From contig JANXWA010000018.1 in assembly GCA_025351385.1 (NCBI GenBank), positions 1 to 64,000 on the forward strand: a stretch of DNA of 64,000 nt, read 5' to 3'. Position 1 is the stretch's first letter, and every line of letters starts with the position of its first letter. The position numbers were made by a program, and so were the translations under genes. A model generated the notes under the pieces. The model had not been told where the DNA came from. It ran no database searches and was given only the letters and a program-made list of their open reading frames with translations. Below are positions 51,622 to 60,854 of the stretch, piece by piece. Origin of the DNA: Acidimicrobiales bacterium. Lineage in GTDB: Bacteria; Actinomycetota; Acidimicrobiia; Acidimicrobiales; RAAP-2.

Positions 51622-53349
51622 TCAGTGGGTTCGCCGGTTGGGCAAATAGAAGATCTTCTCGCCCAACATCAGCAGGGCCTCGGGGAAGTAGGGGTCGCGA
51701 AAGGTCCCGAAGATGTCCCAGCGCCGGATGAAACGATTGCGGTCCTCCAGTGGGTCGAGGTCCCCCCGCGAGGAGCTGACGTGGTGGTACAGGCGAACGT
51801 CGGGGTCGTAGATCACGCAGCGGCCCTCCATCTGACCGCGCAGGCAGATGTCGACGTCGTTCATCGTGACCTTCAGTTGCTCGTCCATGCCGCCCAGGTG
51901 CTCCCAGAACTCGCGGTTCACCATCTGAACGGCGCCGGTCACTGCGGCGACGTCGCGCACCGCGGTCGTGAACTGGTCGACGTGGGGATAGTTGGAGTCG
52001 GTGCGCAGGTGCTGAGGGTACGGGGCGATGACGATGCTTTCGTGCTCCCGGCGCCCGTCCTGGTCCAACAGGCACGCGCCCACGAAGCCGACGTCGGGCA
52101 GGGAGGCCAGCGAGACCATCCGCTCCAACCAGTCGGGGGTCGCGAGGATCGTGTCGTTGTTGAGCGTCACGACGAAGTCGGCGCTCGAGTGGCTCACGCC
52201 GCGATTGACGATCTTGGCGTAGTTGAAGGGCCCCGGGCACGGGACCACTCGGTACTTGGTGGTCGCTAAGTAGGCGAGGGTCTCTGGCGCGACCGAGTCG
52301 TTGTCGAGGATGATGATGTCGTAGTTCGGATAGGTGGTCTCACGTTCGATGGCCTCGATGCACTGGCGAACGAGGTCCAACCGGTCACGCGTCGGGATCA
52401 CGATGTCGATCGACGGCGCCGGCGTCGGCACCTCCAAGATCCAGCGCACCACACCGTCCAGCGGCCCCGGCTCGACGGTGCCCGACCATCCTCGACGCTC
52501 GAGCGCGACCTGGACGACGCTCCGTGTGTCGTCATTGATGTGGGGGCCGGCGAACGTGAAGGCCGGTCTGCCGGCCGGCAGGATGAGGTTGACGTGGCGG
52601 AACGTGGCGCCCGCTTCACTCAGGCGTAGGTAGAGGTCGTGTTCGAAGGCCCGTCCGGCCACCGGGTCGAAGCCGCCGACCCGGCGAAGCGCCGAGACCC
52701 GTAGCAGTGCCGGCCGACCGACGGCGTTGTAACTGAGCAGGGTGTGAAAGCCCACCGAGGAGCTCTTGAAGAGTGGTGCCATGACGTTCGGACCGAACTC
52801 GTCGGCGAAGACGACGTCGTCCTCGGACGTCGCGCTGTTCAAGAGGGCGGTCAGAGTCACGTCGCGGTCGTCACCGTCGCAGGCCGAGTCGACGATGAGC
52901 AGCCACGTCGACGACGCGTGGGCGAGCGCGTCATTCAGTGTGTCGATGACTCCCGTCGGAGCGGTCGATTCATCGACCACGACGACGGCCACATCGTCGA
53001 CGCGGATCTCTTCGGTGGCCACTTTGACGTACTGTTCGGCGAACTTGGCCTTGAAGTTGGCGGGGAAGACCTTGGTCGTCGGGGCCGACGCCGCGACGAC
53101 CACGTCGGTCTTCGCTGGCTCCGAGCGCAACCTTCGAACGGCCTGCAGGAGCGGCCGCCCGAACAGTCGGGCCACCTTGTAGCGGAACGTGCCCTCGCCG
53201 AGCATCCGCCCGAGGGTCCGCTGGAGACGGGTACCCGACATCGCGCGCATGTCACCGTGGAACGAGGCCCAGCGGCGCTTCATCTCCTTGTTGGTGATGA
53301 CGATCTGGTTGGGAGTCCCGTCGAGGTCGAAACGCTGGAAGGTTGGCAC
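51622..53349 (-). CDS. Glycosyltransferase family 2
   Basis: 575 aa. The C-terminal half, about 315-575, is a GT2 domain: IDIVIPTRDRLDLVRQCIEAI, YDIIILDNDS, VVTLNNDTILATPDWLERM (metal site), AAVTGAVQMVNREFWEHLGG and NDVDICLRG. An N-terminal part, about 90-270, is a second, degenerate GT2-like module (VVVVDESTAPTGVIDTLNDALA; ADEFGPNVMAPLFKS). This two-module layout occurs in O-antigen/rhamnan transferases. GTG 53349 start. Between YfhO and a permease promoter region; 53350-53581 contains no gene. Confidence 0.88.
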   Translation of the reverse strand: MPTFQRFDLDGTPNQIVITNKEMKRRWASFHGDMRAMSGTRLQRTLGRMLGEGTFRYKVARLFGRPLLQAVRRLRSEPAKTDVVVAASAPTTKVFPANFKAKFAEQYVKVATEEIRVDDVAVVVVDESTAPTGVIDTLNDALAHASSTWLLIVDSACDGDDRDVTLTALLNSATSEDDVVFADEFGPNVMAPLFKSSSVGFHTLLSYNAVGRPALLRVSALRRVGGFDPVAGRAFEHDLYLRLSEAGATFRHVNLILPAGRPAFTFAGPHINDDTRSVVQVALERRGWSGTVEPGPLDGVVRWILEVPTPAPSIDIVIPTRDRLDLVRQCIEAIERETTYPNYDIIILDNDSVAPETLAYLATTKYRVVPCPGPFNYAKIVNRGVSHSSADFVVTLNNDTILATPDWLERMVSLASLPDVGFVGACLLDQDGRREHESIVIAPYPQHLRTDSNYPHVDQFTTAVRDVAAVTGAVQMVNREFWEHLGGMDEQLKVTMNDVDICLRGQMEGRCVIYDPDVRLYHHVSSSRGDLDPLEDRNRFIRRWDIFGTFRDPYFPEALLMLGEKIFYLPNRRTH

Positions 53350-53581
53350 GCGGCAATGCTTTCGCTCGGGGTCGAAACTCGCAGGGATCTACGACTATGG
53401 ACGAATTTAGTGTCCCAGGGGTCATCGCCTTGGCGCCGTCAGTGTGGGGACGGTGAATTGCTCCCCTGCCACACCTCGAAGATCAATGACCGCCCCAAAA
53501 CGGTCGCCCGGACATGCCATGTTACATTTCGCTAATCAATTTTTTCCAGCGAAGGTGATAGCCACAAGGAAGAGGTAGCCG

Positions 53582-55057
53582 ATGTCTGACGCGGCCGACG
53601 TAGTACAAGCTTCATCCGGAGGGCACGATCTGCGCCACGGTGTATTGGGTCTCTTCGATTCAGTCATCATGGGGGTGGCCGGTTCCGCTCCGGGCTACTC
53701 CATCGCCGCCACGACCACGGTCTTGTTCGTCACCGTCCTCTACGGCGGGGCGGCGGCACTCCTCTACTGCGGCATCTTCATGTTCGGGATCGTCTTCGCC
53801 TTCAGCTACTTGAGCCGGGACGACTCCCACGCGGGTGCGGCGTACTCCTGGGTGCGCCGCGCCATCCACCCGGTGCTCGGCTACCTGTCGGGTTGGGCCC
53901 TGGTCGTCTCCGCGCTGATCTTCATGGTCATTGCGACGTTCCCGGCGGGGGGCAGCGTCATCAGCATGTTCACGTCGGCGACGCCCAACAAGACGCTCGT
54001 CACGGTCATCGGAGCCGTCTTCTTCATGCTGATGGTCGCCGCAGTGGCGGCCGGCGTGACCGTGACGGTGAAGGTGCAGATCATCATGTCCACCATCGAA
54101 GTCGCGCTGTTGGTGCTCTTCGCTGCGCTCGCGCTGTTCCACGCCCATCACGTGACGGCCTTCTCGTGGCACTGGTTCTCTCCCTCAGTCTTCCACGACA
54201 AGGGATCGGGGACGTTCGCGGCGGGAGCGCTCACCGCGGCCTTCTTCTACTGGGGTTGGGACGTGACGGCGAATCTCAACGAGGAGACCAAGAAGCCGCC
54301 AACGACCTCGGGCATGGGGGGCGTCATCGGCGTCATCATCGTCTTCCTCCTCTTCGAGGTGTTCACAGTGGCGACGAACCTCGTGCTGACCCCGGCCCAG
54401 CTGCAGGATCCCAACAACTCATCGAACATCCTCGCGATCCTCGGCCAAGCCGTGTGGCATGGCTGGGGGGGCAAGCTCCTCATCCTCTCCGTCGTGCTCT
54501 CCACGGTGGCCACCCTCGAGACCACGCTGATCCAGGTGACGCGCACCCTCTTCACGATGGGGCGAGACCACACGCTTCCCGAGAGTCTGGGCCACATCCA
54601 CAAGGTGCGAAAGACCCCGGTCGTGGCGACGGCGGCCGTGGCGATCTTCTCGCTGCTGCTGTTCGTGGGGAGCTCCTACGTCGGCTCGGTGTACACGATA
54701 TTGAGTGACGGCGTGACGGCGATCGGACTGCAGATCTGCATCTACTACGGGCTGGCCGGCCTATCGGTCGTGATCCTCTACCGTCGCCAACTGTTTAAGT
54801 CCGTGGGGAACTTCATCTTCATGGGACTGTGGCCCTTCGTCGGCGCGGTCTTCATGGGCTGGGTGCTGGTCGAAGAGGTGAAAAGCCTTTGGGTCTCCAA
54901 TCCGAAGGCCCTGTGGATCGGCCTTGGGGCGATGGCCCTCGGCCTCATCCCGATGGGCTACTACTGGGCGAAGGGCAATCCCTACTTCAAGATGCCCAGC
55001 AAGTTGGACCGCCACGCCCAGCTCATCGAGCTCCACCAGATGGAAGAGCTCCTTTAG
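53582..55057 (+). CDS. APC-superfamily amino acid/polyamine permease
   Basis: 491 aa with about 12 hydrophobic helices. First helix GVLGLFDSVIMGVAGSAPGYS carries the unwound GxxG-type substrate segment; later FSYLSRDDSHAGAAYSWVRRAIHPVLGYLSGWALVVSALIF. Probably imports an amino acid or small amine; specificity unknown. ATG 53582 has the site GGAAGAGG. Short cytosolic tail ending LHQMEELL. Confidence 0.9.
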   Translation: MSDAADVVQASSGGHDLRHGVLGLFDSVIMGVAGSAPGYSIAATTTVLFVTVLYGGAAALLYCGIFMFGIVFAFSYLSRDDSHAGAAYSWVRRAIHPVLGYLSGWALVVSALIFMVIATFPAGGSVISMFTSATPNKTLVTVIGAVFFMLMVAAVAAGVTVTVKVQIIMSTIEVALLVLFAALALFHAHHVTAFSWHWFSPSVFHDKGSGTFAAGALTAAFFYWGWDVTANLNEETKKPPTTSGMGGVIGVIIVFLLFEVFTVATNLVLTPAQLQDPNNSSNILAILGQAVWHGWGGKLLILSVVLSTVATLETTLIQVTRTLFTMGRDHTLPESLGHIHKVRKTPVVATAAVAIFSLLLFVGSSYVGSVYTILSDGVTAIGLQICIYYGLAGLSVVILYRRQLFKSVGNFIFMGLWPFVGAVFMGWVLVEEVKSLWVSNPKALWIGLGAMALGLIPMGYYWAKGNPYFKMPSKLDRHAQLIELHQMEELL

Positions 55058-55091
55058 CCCGGAGGTGCCGACTTCTGGTGCATTGAGGGGC

Positions 55092-56120
55092 CTAGCTGGT
55101 CGCGGGACCGCGCCAGAGGTCGATGCCGCTCTCGACTGCGAAACGGTCGATCCGGGCCAGTTCGTCGGCGCCAAAACTGAGGTTTTCGAGGGCGCCGAGG
55201 TTCTCCTCGAGTTGCTCGACGCTGCTGGCGCCGATCAGGACCGACGTGACCCGCGGGTCGCGTAGGGCCCAAGCGAGAGCCATCTGGGAGACCTTCTGGC
55301 CGCGCTCGCTCGCTAGGTCGCGCAGCGACCGCACGTGACCGAGATTCTCGTTACTCAACATCGACGGGAACAGCGACGTCTCTTTGGACGCGCGCGACCC
55401 CTCGGGGACGCCGTCGAGGTAGCGATCGGTCAAGAGTCCCTGGGCCAGCGGCGAGAACGCGATGCACCCGACGCCCTCCTCGCCGAGCACGTCGAGTAGC
55501 CGGTCCTCGATCCATCGGTTGAGCATCGAGTAGGAGGGCTGGTGGATCAGCAGCGGAGTTCCGAGATGGCGAAGTACCGCGATGGCCTGCTTGGTGCGCT
55601 CGTCGGAGTACGACGAGATGCCGACGTAGAGTGCCTTGCCCTGGCGCACCGCGTAGTCGAGCGCGCCCATTGTCTCCTCGAGCGGAGTCGAGACGTCGAA
55701 GTGGTGGTGGTAGAAGATGTCGACGTAGTCGAGGCCCAGGCGCCCCAAACTCTGGTCGAGGCTCGCGAGCAGGTGCTTTCGTGAGCCGAGGTCGCCGTAG
55801 GGGCCGGGCCACATGTCCCAGCCGGCCTTGGTGGAGATCACCAGCTCGTCGCGCAGGGTGGCGAAGTCTTCGGCCAGCAAGCGGCCGAAGTTGGTCTCAG
55901 CGCCGCCGTAGGGCGGCCCGTAGTTGTTCGCGAGGTCGAAGTGCGTCACGCCACGGTCGAAGGCCCGGCGAAGGATGGCCCGCTGGACGTCGATCGGTCG
56001 GTCGTGGCCGAAGTTGTGCCAGAGCCCTAGCGAGATCGCCGGTAGCGCCAGGCCGCTGCGCCCGCTGCGTCGGTACTCCATGCTCGCGTAGCGATCGGGG
56101 GATGGAATGTAGGCCGTCAC
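55092..56120 (-). CDS. Aldo/keto reductase, YghZ/L-glyceraldehyde-3-phosphate-reductase-like
   Basis: 342 aa, cytosolic NADPH enzyme. YRRSGRSGLALPAISLGLWHNFG start, FDLANNYGPPYG with the catalytic Tyr, LVISTKAGWDMWPGPYG with Lys, VDIFYHHHFD, and cofactor motif LIGASSVEQLEENLGAL. The residues after GLW and the MWPG loop fit the YghZ subgroup. GTG 56120 is leaderless with TACGAT 6 nt upstream; the frame upstream is open but unlike protein. Convergent with the permease. Confidence 0.92.
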   Translation of the reverse strand: MTAYIPSPDRYASMEYRRSGRSGLALPAISLGLWHNFGHDRPIDVQRAILRRAFDRGVTHFDLANNYGPPYGGAETNFGRLLAEDFATLRDELVISTKAGWDMWPGPYGDLGSRKHLLASLDQSLGRLGLDYVDIFYHHHFDVSTPLEETMGALDYAVRQGKALYVGISSYSDERTKQAIAVLRHLGTPLLIHQPSYSMLNRWIEDRLLDVLGEEGVGCIAFSPLAQGLLTDRYLDGVPEGSRASKETSLFPSMLSNENLGHVRSLRDLASERGQKVSQMALAWALRDPRVTSVLIGASSVEQLEENLGALENLSFGADELARIDRFAVESGIDLWRGPATS

Positions 56121-56126
56121 AGACTC

Positions 56127-56132
56127 ATCGTA
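56127..56132 (-). promoter_or_regulatory. -10 element for leaderless aldo/keto reductase
   Basis: TACGAT on the minus strand, 6 nt before GTG 56120. Confidence 0.55.
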
Positions 56133-56176
56133 ATTGGCGAGGCCGCCGCTTGCCCTGGTCGAATCGCGACCGCGGC

Positions 56177-56599
56177 TTAGATGAACTCGCGATTCTCGCG
56201 CCACCAGTCGCGCACGAGCGCGAGGATCTGGTTCTCGGTGAGCGCCTCGAGGTCGGCGTCGATGGCCCCGACCACCTTGCGTGCGATGTCGGGGTGCTTG
56301 CGCTCCAGGTACCGGGTGAGATTCCACATCACGTCGGCCTTACCGCTTCCGTGTCCGACCAGGATGACCTCCGACGCGGTAGCGACGGCCTCGGCGACCG
56401 AGTCGTAGAAGACTGGGCTGTCGTGATCGGTGCCGTGGCCGTGGTGGTGCTGCGCCTCGCGAACGTGATGATGGCGAGACATCTCGTTCGGGGGCATGAT
56501 CTTCTCCGGCTTGCCGCCCTTCTCCATCCCGGTCAGCCACACTCGTGCCTCTTGTCGCGTGATGGTCACCACGACCAGCCCGTGCCCGGTTTCTGTCAT
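56177..56599 (-). CDS. Bacterial eRF1-like (translational machinery) protein
   Basis: 140 aa from ATG 56599, which has the strong ribosome site GGAGGT. VVVTITRQEARVWL first strand, a His-rich insert (RHHHVREAQHHHGHG), then FYDSVAEAVATASEVILVGHGSGKADVMWNL and LERKHPDIARKVVGAIDADLEALTENQILALVRDWW. This is the short baeRF (bacterial eRF1 domain) family, related to the central domain of release factor 1 of archaea/eukaryotes; some relatives rescue stalled ribosomes or protect hibernating ones. Exact role unknown. Confidence 0.75.
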   Translation of the reverse strand: MTETGHGLVVVTITRQEARVWLTGMEKGGKPEKIMPPNEMSRHHHVREAQHHHGHGTDHDSPVFYDSVAEAVATASEVILVGHGSGKADVMWNLTRYLERKHPDIARKVVGAIDADLEALTENQILALVRDWWRENREFI

Positions 56600-56706
56600 G
56601 AACGCACCTCCTCTCCACCGAACGTATCTTCCAACGGGGTGGGCGAAACAGGGTCGAAGGTCCAATCGATCCCCCTCGGGCACCTCGGCGGCGCAAGTGG
56701 TGACGG

Positions 56707-56712
56707 TATGGT
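56707..56712 (+). promoter_or_regulatory. -10 element for leaderless DUF2142 gene
   Basis: TATGGT, 6 nt, GTG 56719. It favours GTG 56719 over ATG 56761. Confidence 0.45.
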
Positions 56713-56718
56713 TGGCCG

Positions 56719-58290
56719 GTGGACGGACGCCGACGCGATGTTCGAAGAGTCGGCCTGCGGATGAACCCGAGGGGTGTGTTCCTCGCCGTTCTCATCCTCT
56801 CGTTCCTTTCTCTCGCGTGCTGGTCATTCGCCGATCCCCTGGTGGCGGCGCCCGACGAACAGGCGCACATCATCCGAGCCGTCGCGCTCGACCACGGCCA
56901 ACTCGGCCATCGCGCGACTCCCACGAGCAAGGTGCAGGTGAGCGTCTCGGTCCCGGCCTCGATCAACGAGTCCAAGTTCTGGATGAACTGCTGGCGCTTC
57001 CACGCGAAGGTGTCGGCCCTGTGCTCGCCGGCGTGGACGACCTCGGCGACGATGGTGTCGACGACCACGCACGTGGGCCACTACCCGCCCTTCTACTACG
57101 CCCTGGTCGGGACCGGCTCGTACGTCTCGGAGCAGCGTGGCGGCATCTACTGGATGCGCCTCGTGAGCGACGCCATGAGCGCGGTGATGTTGGCCCTGTG
57201 CGCCTACGTCGCCGTGCGCTGGAGCCGCCGCCGCTCGCTGATCGTGGGCCTGTTCGTGTCACTCACGCCAGTGACCCTCTTCCTCGCGTCGTCGGTCAAC
57301 CCCAGCGGTTTCGAGATCACGACGGCGATCTGCCTGTGGACCGCGGCCGCGGTCTACGCCTTGGACTATCCGACGAACCCGCCGAGAGGACTCGTCGTCG
57401 TGATCGGCGCGACCGCGTCGATCCTCGCGCTCGTGCGCGGCCTCTCGCCCCTGTGGGTGGCGCTGGTCGGTGTGGTCCTCGCGATATTCGTCGGACCGTC
57501 ACAACTGGTCCGTCTGGTACGGGCGCGTCGCGACGTGCAGTACGCGCTCGCGGCGGTGTGCCTCTGCGGACTGTTCGCCGTCTGGTGGATCTTCAGCCAG
57601 GGGACGCTCAACGTCCTGGCGAGCCACGTGAGGGTCCCGCGAGGAGCCTCCGAGCTCCAGACGATGCGCCTGGTCGCCGACCACCTGTTCAGCCGGATCC
57701 GCGAGAGCGTCGGGGTGCTCGGATGGCTCGACACGCCGATGCCGACGGCGCTCTACCTGGTCTGGTACGCGTTGCCGCTGATCCTGCTCGGCGTCGCCCT
57801 CGCGCGATCGACGTGGCGCCAGAGGGTCGCCCTGGCCACGCTGGTCGCGCTGATCGTGGTGGTCCCGGTCATCGTGATCTCACGACGGGCCCACGAGGTC
57901 GGCATCGTCTGGCAGTGGCGTGACGCGCTGCCCCTGGTCGTCGGCGCGGTGATCTTCAGCGCGGGGCTGTTCGAGAGCTCGGGTGGGTCAAACGTCGTGC
58001 GACGGCGCGTCGCCGTCGCCATCGTCGCCACCGTGGCGCTGCTCCAGGCGGTCGCCTTCTACGTGAACCTGCGTCGCTACGCCGTCGGCGTCCAGGGGCC
58101 CCACCTGTTCTTCCTGCGCAACCAGGGATGGTCGCCGCCCACCGGCCAGTTCCTCACACTCGCGACCTACGGACTCGTCACGGCATCCCTCGCCGCCTTG
58201 GCGATTCTCTGGCTGGTCACTTCGCAGGGACCACTCGATCCCGTGGCCCGAGGCGTGCGCCCGACGTGGCGGGAGCGTCCGACCATCTGA
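56719..58290 (+). CDS. DUF2142 family polytopic membrane protein
   Basis: 523 aa (GTG 56719) or 509 aa (ATG 56761). TM1 about 17-37, then the family's conserved loop ADPLVAAPDEQAHIIRAVALDHGQ, THVGHYPPFYYALVGTG, and ten or so helices to the C-terminus. DUF2142 proteins resemble GT-C glycosyltransferases with an acidic residue (DE) in the first outer loop and are found in polysaccharide clusters. Substrate unknown. It ends 75 bp before the ATP-grasp gene and is convergent with none. Confidence 0.88.
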   Translation: MDGRRRDVRRVGLRMNPRGVFLAVLILSFLSLACWSFADPLVAAPDEQAHIIRAVALDHGQLGHRATPTSKVQVSVSVPASINESKFWMNCWRFHAKVSALCSPAWTTSATMVSTTTHVGHYPPFYYALVGTGSYVSEQRGGIYWMRLVSDAMSAVMLALCAYVAVRWSRRRSLIVGLFVSLTPVTLFLASSVNPSGFEITTAICLWTAAAVYALDYPTNPPRGLVVVIGATASILALVRGLSPLWVALVGVVLAIFVGPSQLVRLVRARRDVQYALAAVCLCGLFAVWWIFSQGTLNVLASHVRVPRGASELQTMRLVADHLFSRIRESVGVLGWLDTPMPTALYLVWYALPLILLGVALARSTWRQRVALATLVALIVVVPVIVISRRAHEVGIVWQWRDALPLVVGAVIFSAGLFESSGGSNVVRRRVAVAIVATVALLQAVAFYVNLRRYAVGVQGPHLFFLRNQGWSPPTGQFLTLATYGLVTASLAALAILWLVTSQGPLDPVARGVRPTWRERPTI

Positions 58291-58352
58291 TGCCCAGGGT
58301 CGTCGCGGTTGACGATTCACGCGGAGGAAACCTTCGCACGGTGGGCGATGGC

Positions 58353-58358
58353 TAGCGT
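58353..58358 (+). promoter_or_regulatory. -10 element for the ATP-grasp/alpha-E/transglutaminase operon
   Basis: TAGCGT, 7 nt, ATG 58366. It decides the start of the ATP-grasp gene against the longer open frame. Confidence 0.55.
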
Positions 58359-58365
58359 GGCGCTG

Positions 58366-59901
58366 ATGAGGATGGTATTCGATGATGACTCGTCGGCCGC
58401 GTGGAACGAGATGTTCAGCGCCCCCGGTCGGCCACGGCCCATCTACGAGCGGCTCTTCGCCGAACTGGGCCGCTATCAGCCGTCCGAGCTTCGTCAGCGA
58501 TCCGAGCAGCTGGCGCGCACATTCACGGACCGGGGCGTCACGTTCGCCCACAGTGGCGAGGAGCGGCCGTTCCCGCTCGACGTCGTGCCGCGACTCGTCG
58601 GCGCGCTCGAATGGGACCTGCTCTCGCGCGGCATCGCTCAACGGGTCCGAGCCCTCGAGGCCTTCCTCGCCGACGTCTACGGGGAGGGACGGGTCTTCGA
58701 CGAGGGCCTGATTCCCCGCTCCGTCGTCACCTCCAGCCCGCACTTCTGTCGAGCGGGAGTCGGCACCGACCCGCCTAACGGTGTGCGCATCGCGGTGTCG
58801 GGCATCGACCTCGTGCGCGACGAGGAGGGCCGTTTTCGGGTGCTCGAGGACAATGTGCGCATCCCCTCGGGGGTCAGCTACGTCATCGAGAACCGCCGCG
58901 CGATGACCCAGACGTTCGCGTCGCTATTCTCGGACCACCGCGTGCACCCGGTCGACGCCTACCCCGCCCATCTCTTTTCGGCCCTGCGCAGCGCCGCGCC
59001 CCCGGGCGTCGCGGAGCCGGTCGTGGTCGTGCTCAGCCCCGGCGTGCACAACGCCGCGTACTTCGAGCACGTCCTGCTCGCGCGGATGATGGGCGTCGAG
59101 CTCGTCGAGGGGCGCGACCTCCTGTGCCGCTCCAACCACGTGTACATGCGCACCACCAACGGTGAGCGGGGCGTCCACGTGATCTACCGACGGGTCGACG
59201 ACGACTGGCTCGACCCCCTGCAGTTCCGTCCCGACTCGGTGATCGGAGTCGCCGGACTCGTGAACTCGGCGCGGGCCGGCAACGTCGTGATCGCCAACGG
59301 GCTGGGCAACGGCGTCGCCGACGACAAGCTCGTCTACACCTACGTGCCGTCGTTCATCCGCTTCTACCTCGGCGAGGAGCCACTGATCGACAACGTCGAG
59401 ACCTATCGGCTCTCTGACCCCGAGGTGTGCGCCGACGTGCTCGCGCGACTCGACGCCTTCGTCCTGAAGCCGGTCGACGGGTCCGGGGGCAAGGGCATCG
59501 TCATCGGCTCCCAGGCCGACGAGGAGACCCTCGCTGCGGTGCGCGACGCGATCGTCACCTCACCGCGCAACTGGGTCGCCCAGCGGCCGGTCGCGCTCTC
59601 CACGCACCCGACGCTGGTCGGCGATCAGGTCAGACCCCGCCACATCGACCTGCGACCGTTCGCGGTCAACGACGGCCACGACGTCTGGGTGCTGCCCGGC
59701 GGACTGACGCGCGTCGCGCTGGGCGAAGGCGAGCTCGTGGTGAACTCGTCACGGGGCGGAGGCTCGAAGGACACGTGGGTCCTGAACGACCTGGCGGTGC
59801 CGCTGCGCGAGTCGCCCGTCGGCGCGGGCTCATTGGGCCGTGTCGCCGTGGCGAGCCCTCGCCAGAACGACGCCTACGCCGGACGGGACTCGGACCAGTG
59901 A
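58366..59901 (+). CDS. Circularly permuted ATP-grasp protein
   Basis: 511 aa. Circularly permuted ATP-grasp type 1: YERLFAELGRYQPSELRQRSEQLARTF, RPFPLDVVPRLV, RALEAFLADVYGEGRVF, RVLEDNVRIPSGVSYVIENRR, SDKLVYTYVP-like segments and the Lys/Gly-rich ATP loop FVLKPVDGSGGKGIVIG near 370, with RPRHIDLRPFAV near the end. Predicted to ligate an amino acid or peptide in a hydrolysis-coupled ligase reaction. First of three coupled genes (GTGA overlaps) with alpha-E and transglutaminase, a conserved set of unknown product. Confidence 0.93.
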   Translation: MRMVFDDDSSAAWNEMFSAPGRPRPIYERLFAELGRYQPSELRQRSEQLARTFTDRGVTFAHSGEERPFPLDVVPRLVGALEWDLLSRGIAQRVRALEAFLADVYGEGRVFDEGLIPRSVVTSSPHFCRAGVGTDPPNGVRIAVSGIDLVRDEEGRFRVLEDNVRIPSGVSYVIENRRAMTQTFASLFSDHRVHPVDAYPAHLFSALRSAAPPGVAEPVVVVLSPGVHNAAYFEHVLLARMMGVELVEGRDLLCRSNHVYMRTTNGERGVHVIYRRVDDDWLDPLQFRPDSVIGVAGLVNSARAGNVVIANGLGNGVADDKLVYTYVPSFIRFYLGEEPLIDNVETYRLSDPEVCADVLARLDAFVLKPVDGSGGKGIVIGSQADEETLAAVRDAIVTSPRNWVAQRPVALSTHPTLVGDQVRPRHIDLRPFAVNDGHDVWVLPGGLTRVALGEGELVVNSSRGGGSKDTWVLNDLAVPLRESPVGAGSLGRVAVASPRQNDAYAGRDSDQ

Positions 59902-60854
59902 GCGAGCGCGGCATGCTGTCGCGACTGGCCGAGTCGCTCTACTGGATCGGTCGCTACATCGAGCGGGCCGACGACACCGCGAGGATCGTCGACTCCTACG
60001 TGCATCGGATCGTCGAGGACCCCTTCAACGACGAGGCCGCGACCTGCCGGTCGCTGTACTCGATCCTGGGCATCCCCTTCGAGGACGACCAGGCCTTCGC
60101 CACGACCGAGACGCTCCAGACGATCGTCTACGACATCGACAACCCCAACTCGATCGCCGGCTCGCTCGGGGGCGCCTTCGAGAACGCGCGGCGGAGCCGG
60201 GACTTCATCTCCTCGGAGATGTGGGTCGCGCTCAACTCCACCCGCAACCGCCTGCCCCTGATGGAGAGCACGGCCCGACGGCTCGGTCCGTCGCAGTACC
60301 TCCTGTACGTGCGCGAGCGTGCCGCATTGCTGGCCGGTCTCACCGACGCCACGCTCAGCCACGACGACGGCTGGCACTTCCTCGTGCTCGGGCGCAGCAT
60401 CGAGCGCATCGACATGACGGCGCGCCTGCTGCGCGGACGCGTGGTGGGTGAGGACCACGCACCGGATTGGTTGGCCTTCCTGCGCGCCTGCGGGGCCATG
60501 GAGGCCTTCATGCGCAGCACCGGCGAGCTGCACGACGCCAACGGGGTCGCCGCCTTCCTCCTACTCGACCGGCTCTTCCCCCGCTCGGTGCTCTACTCGC
60601 TCAACCTGGCCGACACCTGCCTCTTCGAGATCCAGCCGAGCAGCCAGCGCATTGCGATGGCCGACGTCGCGCGACAGAGCCTGGCGCGGGCGCGCGGCCA
60701 GCTGGAGTTCATCGACGCGACGCGACTCCTCGCGCAGCTGCCCGACCTGCTCGAGATGCTCGAAGAGACGTGCCTGCGGGTGAACGACGCGATCAACGAG
60801 CGGTTCTTTCGCCACGAGGACGTCGTGGTCTGGTCGAGCCGGGGTGGCCTGTGA
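59898..60854 (+). CDS. Alpha-E domain protein (DUF403)
   Basis: 318 aa, almost all helical. Opens with MLSRLAESLYWIGRYIERADDTARIVDSY, the diagnostic alpha-E start, then repeated helical hairpins such as RDFISSEMWVALNSTRN and WHFLVLGRSIERIDMTARLL. Genes of this family always accompany the ATP-grasp and transglutaminase members; biochemical role not shown. GTG 59898 overlaps the ATP-grasp stop. Confidence 0.93.
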   Translation: MSERGMLSRLAESLYWIGRYIERADDTARIVDSYVHRIVEDPFNDEAATCRSLYSILGIPFEDDQAFATTETLQTIVYDIDNPNSIAGSLGGAFENARRSRDFISSEMWVALNSTRNRLPLMESTARRLGPSQYLLYVRERAALLAGLTDATLSHDDGWHFLVLGRSIERIDMTARLLRGRVVGEDHAPDWLAFLRACGAMEAFMRSTGELHDANGVAAFLLLDRLFPRSVLYSLNLADTCLFEIQPSSQRIAMADVARQSLARARGQLEFIDATRLLAQLPDLLEMLEETCLRVNDAINERFFRHEDVVVWSSRGGL

